A stretch of DNA of 17,372 nucleotides from Candidatus Stahliibacteriota bacterium (GTDB lineage Bacteria > Hydrothermota > UBA3073): assembly GCA_030627085.1 (NCBI GenBank), contig DAOUSS010000013.1, positions 1-17,372 on the forward strand. The letters are read 5' to 3'. How positions within the stretch are numbered: position 1 is the stretch's first letter; every line of letters begins with the position of its first letter. The notes beneath the pieces were generated by a model, which was not told the DNA's origin, ran no database searches, and was given only the letters and a program-made list of their open reading frames with translations. Made by a program: the position numbers and the translations under genes. This document shows positions 14,339 through 17,372 of this stretch, one piece after another.

Positions 14339-17215
14339 ATGAAAAGGATATTTATATTTATAGCCATACTGGTGCTTGCAAGCCCGACTTTTGCCAAATG
14401 GGACAGTGGATGGCATAATAAGGGACTGGTTGAACTCCTTATAAGGAATGATGGCAGGTTTGGATATACAAACGCCGGAATCTGGCCCACGGGGTCGGGA
14501 CAGCATTACATATACGGTGCGGGGATATGGGTAGGTGCAATGGAGGAGATTGCAGAAGATACTACGCGTCTCACACTCGCCATTGATGACACTGTAACCA
14601 CAATATTCGTTAACTCCACAGCCTCCTTTGAAACAGCCGGGGCGATAAAGATCGAGAATGAGCTTATCTATTACCGTTCTGTAAATGACACATCATTCCT
14701 GCAATGTGTGAGAGGATTTGCAAAGTCAACGAGTTCTTCTCACGGGCTCGGCGCAATTCTCCGGGGTACGAGAATAAAAACGACTTATGGTTATAACCCG
14801 AGTAATGGAGGAACAGAATTTACACCCCCAGATTTTCCCGACTATACGGACGAGAGCTACAGAATTTATTGGTCTGATGATCCGGCAGACACAGCAGATT
14901 GGCCACTTAGAGATGAGAGCGGAAATCCAATTGTTGTCTCCAATCAGGATAGTTACTGTCAGTTCACTGATGCCGATTCTTCAAGACATACAGGGGATGG
15001 GTTCCCTCTCAATATAGAGGTAACACAGATAGGTTACTCGTGGTATTATGACATATACGAGGATTTTCTCTTTCTTAATTATTATATAGTGAACAACTCT
15101 CCCGACACCCTCTTCAATGTTCATACTGGGGTGTGCTGCGATGCTGATGTGGGTGACGCTTCCGATGATTTGGTTGGCTTTGACCCCGAACGGGATCTTG
15201 GTTATGCGTATGACTCAGATTTCAATGAACCGGGATGGGACTATCCACCGGGTTATATGGGATTTGATTTTTTGGAGAGTCCCCTGGATACCGCTGGAGA
15301 ACAGTTAGGACTTACCGCATTCAAGATTACAACCATCCAGACAGACCCCGGAGATGATAGAGAGGCATACCTTCTCCTTGCAGGATACAATTTTAAAACG
15401 GCTGAGTATCATCCCTGGGATAGCATCTCGACACCACAGGATATAAGATTCGTTCAGTGCACAGGTCCCTTTAGTCTTGCAAGTGGTGATACAGCAAAGG
15501 TGGTGATAGCGGTGGTGGCTGGAGAGGATATGGCTGACTTCCAGAATAATAGTGATGTAGCCCAGAATCTTTACGACATCAGTTTTGAAACCCATAAAGT
15601 TACCATCCAGTCTCCCAATGGTGGAGAAGAGGTAAGTGGCACATTTCCTATCACCTGGGCAGATTCAAGTGTAACAGGTAACCCACTTTCAGTGGACATA
15701 TTCTACTCAAGAGATAACGGAAAAACATGGAGTACTATTGCTTCCGGTATAGAGGGTACCCATGAGTTTGAATGGAATACACTTGAGGTTCCCGATGGAA
15801 CAAGATACCTTATAAAGGTATTTGCCTCCGACGCAATCACTATTGGAGCAGATATGTCAGACGGAATCTTCACCGTGAATAACCCGGGAAACGGTGTTCC
15901 CGATGTAGCCCTTCTGTCTCCCCACAGAGGAACAGTGGAGGGGATAGTCTCTGTTGAATGGGAGGCAGCAGATGCCGACCATGACTCTCTGGTTATTGAC
16001 CTTTCATTGAGAAGACGGGACAGTGAGGAATGGATACCCATTTCAGAGGGTGAAGAAAACACAAGCAGTTACCTCTGGAACTCATATCTCTTCCATAATG
16101 GGGATTATAGATTGAAAGTTGTTGCCAGAGATGCTGATACATTATCTGCCGATTCTTCCGTTGGTTATATAAAAATATTGAATGACCATTCTCCAGCAGG
16201 CACTGTTGTTCATTCAAAAGGTGGTTGTAACTCGCTCTCAATCCAGGCACTTGAGTACATACCCGGGGATTATACAGGACATACCTATGAGGTAGAATTC
16301 AATCTTGTTCAACGATTGGGTTTTATGGATCCATTATATACTTATGACCTTTACGATATTACCATTGACTCCTTACTACTTTCAGCACAGCCGCTCTCCA
16401 CCAAGATAGATGGTCTCCTCTATGTCGATTATTCTCCAATTATAGATGGGTTTGCAATTGAGTTTAGCTCGCAGATTGACTACACTTTATTCAGATATAT
16501 TGATTTTGATATAGTTACAAATGTGAGTGGCTTTGATGGAAACCTTGAAATTGATACGCCACAACCCACTCGCCCCAAGGCATGGCCATTCAGGGGTTCT
16601 GATTACGAATTACGCTGGATACAATATCCCGGTGATACAACCTTACTCAGTCTGGAGGTCTATGACCTTACAAACGATGTATTTGTTCCCTTTGGAACAG
16701 GGACAGGAGATAGCTGGTATATTGGTTCAGGAAATGAAACCCTTGACTCTGCTACTGATAAGAGAATTCACCTGTGTGGCGGATACTTCTGGTTCAATAG
16801 AGATGGCTCGATGACCGTCCCTCTTGGACCGGGAGATATCTGGATAATTACCTCATCAGGTCCAAAGACGCCCTGCGATGGCAATGTCTATACCTTTACT
16901 ACCGCTCTCGGAATAGAGGAGAGGCCTGAAATTCCATCAGTGTGTGTTCTCTACCAGAATACGCCTAACCCCTTCAATTCTGAGACTGCCATCACCTATT
17001 CCGTGATGGCAAAAGAGAAGGTTATATTGAAGGTCTACGACCTTACAGGCAGAGTGGTGAAAACATTGGTGGATAATGTACAAGAACCCGCATATTACAA
17101 TATCAGGTGGGATGGAAGAGATGATAAAGGTAAAAGGCTCGCTTCAGGGATATATTTTTACAGGATAGAGGTTGGCAGATTCAAAAACACAAAGAAGATG
17201 ATACTACTGCGATAG
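14339..17215 (+). CDS. large exported surface protein with Ig-like domains and C-terminal sorting domain
   Basis: Counted from the ATG at 14339 (958 residues), which follows AGGAGGGG, residues 1-19 are a signal peptide ending PTFA. The start of the mature protein (NDGRFGYTNAGIWP, YGAGIWVGA) resembles a recurrent large-protein family of FCB-type genomes. Residues 77-140 look like an inserted beta domain also seen in phage-fibre-like proteins (SFETAGAIKIENELIYY, then CVRG). Residues 421-515 form a Kre9/KNH-type Ig domain (SPNGGEEVSG, ITW, YSRDNGKTW), 521-614 a second Ig-like domain, and 870-958 a FlgD-Ig-like sorting domain (QNTPNPFN, YDLTGRVVKTLV, WDGRDDKGK, ASGIYFYR). The middle (about 615-860) is unassigned. 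No enzyme motif is visible; an adhesive or structural surface role is inferred. Confidence 0.8.
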   Translation: MKRIFIFIAILVLASPTFAKWDSGWHNKGLVELLIRNDGRFGYTNAGIWPTGSGQHYIYGAGIWVGAMEEIAEDTTRLTLAIDDTVTTIFVNSTASFETAGAIKIENELIYYRSVNDTSFLQCVRGFAKSTSSSHGLGAILRGTRIKTTYGYNPSNGGTEFTPPDFPDYTDESYRIYWSDDPADTADWPLRDESGNPIVVSNQDSYCQFTDADSSRHTGDGFPLNIEVTQIGYSWYYDIYEDFLFLNYYIVNNSPDTLFNVHTGVCCDADVGDASDDLVGFDPERDLGYAYDSDFNEPGWDYPPGYMGFDFLESPLDTAGEQLGLTAFKITTIQTDPGDDREAYLLLAGYNFKTAEYHPWDSISTPQDIRFVQCTGPFSLASGDTAKVVIAVVAGEDMADFQNNSDVAQNLYDISFETHKVTIQSPNGGEEVSGTFPITWADSSVTGNPLSVDIFYSRDNGKTWSTIASGIEGTHEFEWNTLEVPDGTRYLIKVFASDAITIGADMSDGIFTVNNPGNGVPDVALLSPHRGTVEGIVSVEWEAADADHDSLVIDLSLRRRDSEEWIPISEGEENTSSYLWNSYLFHNGDYRLKVVARDADTLSADSSVGYIKILNDHSPAGTVVHSKGGCNSLSIQALEYIPGDYTGHTYEVEFNLVQRLGFMDPLYTYDLYDITIDSLLLSAQPLSTKIDGLLYVDYSPIIDGFAIEFSSQIDYTLFRYIDFDIVTNVSGFDGNLEIDTPQPTRPKAWPFRGSDYELRWIQYPGDTTLLSLEVYDLTNDVFVPFGTGTGDSWYIGSGNETLDSATDKRIHLCGGYFWFNRDGSMTVPLGPGDIWIITSSGPKTPCDGNVYTFTTALGIEERPEIPSVCVLYQNTPNPFNSETAITYSVMAKEKVILKVYDLTGRVVKTLVDNVQEPAYYNIRWDGRDDKGKRLASGIYFYRIEVGRFKNTKKMILLR

Positions 17216-17294
17216 TATCGTAATAGCTTGCTATTGCAAAAACATAATGTAGGGCAAACCTTTACAGGCTGTGCAGAAAGTCAAATTTCAACCT

Positions 17295-17372
17295 GGTAGT
17301 CGCAACTTTTAAGTTGCGCAAATTGAATCCAGAACAGCATCTTCTATTCGCAGACTGAAGTCTGCGGCTACC
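17295..17372. repeat. paired REP-like hairpins (BIME layout), running to the end of the window
   Basis: GGTAG at 17295-17299 precedes the hairpin CGCAACTT/AAGTTGCG (17301-17318). A second hairpin, CGCAGACT/AGTCTGCG (17349-17366), is followed by CTACC at 17368-17372. The outer ends GGTAGTCGC and GCGGCTACC are inverted at 8 of 9 positions. A lone GTAGGGCAAACCTTTA at 17249-17264 may be a broken third unit. The window ends exactly at the last base of the element. The rest of 17216-17294 holds a small AATAGC/GCTATT palindrome and no gene. Confidence 0.65.

Overview
The window holds 13 protein-coding genes, all on the + strand, at roughly 40% G+C by eye, with no rRNA or tRNA gene that I can see. 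It looks like a bacterial chromosome segment from an uncultivated lineage. A lipid A kinase (LpxK) implies an outer membrane. Two large exported proteins end in the FlgD-Ig-like C-terminal sorting domain typical of FCB-type lineages and of candidate divisions such as WOR-3/Stahlbacteria, TA06 and KSB1. I place the organism in that neighbourhood by inference only; no marker gene here settles the phylum.

Layout. 1-2455: upstream region with a hairpin element and a palindrome over a -10 box, then groES, a repeat element, groEL, a hairpin and a small FmdB-type zinc-ribbon gene. 2478-7536: lpxK, purM, ptsH, ptsI and a bifunctional phosphoglucose/phosphomannose isomerase, closely spaced, with a strong near-leaderless promoter in front of ptsH. 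7537-8806: a composite repeat region, then a sugar-phosphate nucleotidyltransferase with a left-handed beta-helix tail. 9044-11585: metK, a degenerate pilin-like protein and a small CTP-dependent lipid-kinase family membrane protein, each separated by repeat arrays. 11728-17215: a clear promoter followed by two exported proteins, one with a transglutaminase-like core and one with Ig-like repeats, both ending in the sorting domain. 17216-17372: REP-like hairpins that run to the last base.

How the genes work together. GroES/GroEL form the chaperonin. HPr and enzyme I form the general phosphotransferase relay, but no sugar-specific EII is present. The PGI/PMI enzyme interconverts fructose-6-P with glucose-6-P and mannose-6-P, and the nucleotidyltransferase downstream would activate a sugar-1-P for glycan synthesis. 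MetK supplies S-adenosylmethionine. The two exported proteins are probably surface or extracellular proteins moved by a type IX-like system.

The most unusual content is between genes. Nearly every longer spacer carries a different short-period repeat element: 7-mers (AGACNNA; AATNCNA), 8-mers (GTNATTRR) and 9-mers (GATTNNNNA; CAGAGNNCG). Several are built as two facing arrays that can pair in more than one register. A further family of TATTTAAC hairpins shows covarying arms, and GTAG/CTAC-bounded hairpins resemble REP/BIME elements. One octamer array overlaps and appears to have rewritten the C-terminus of the isomerase gene. I see no CRISPR array, transposase, integrase or defence operon.
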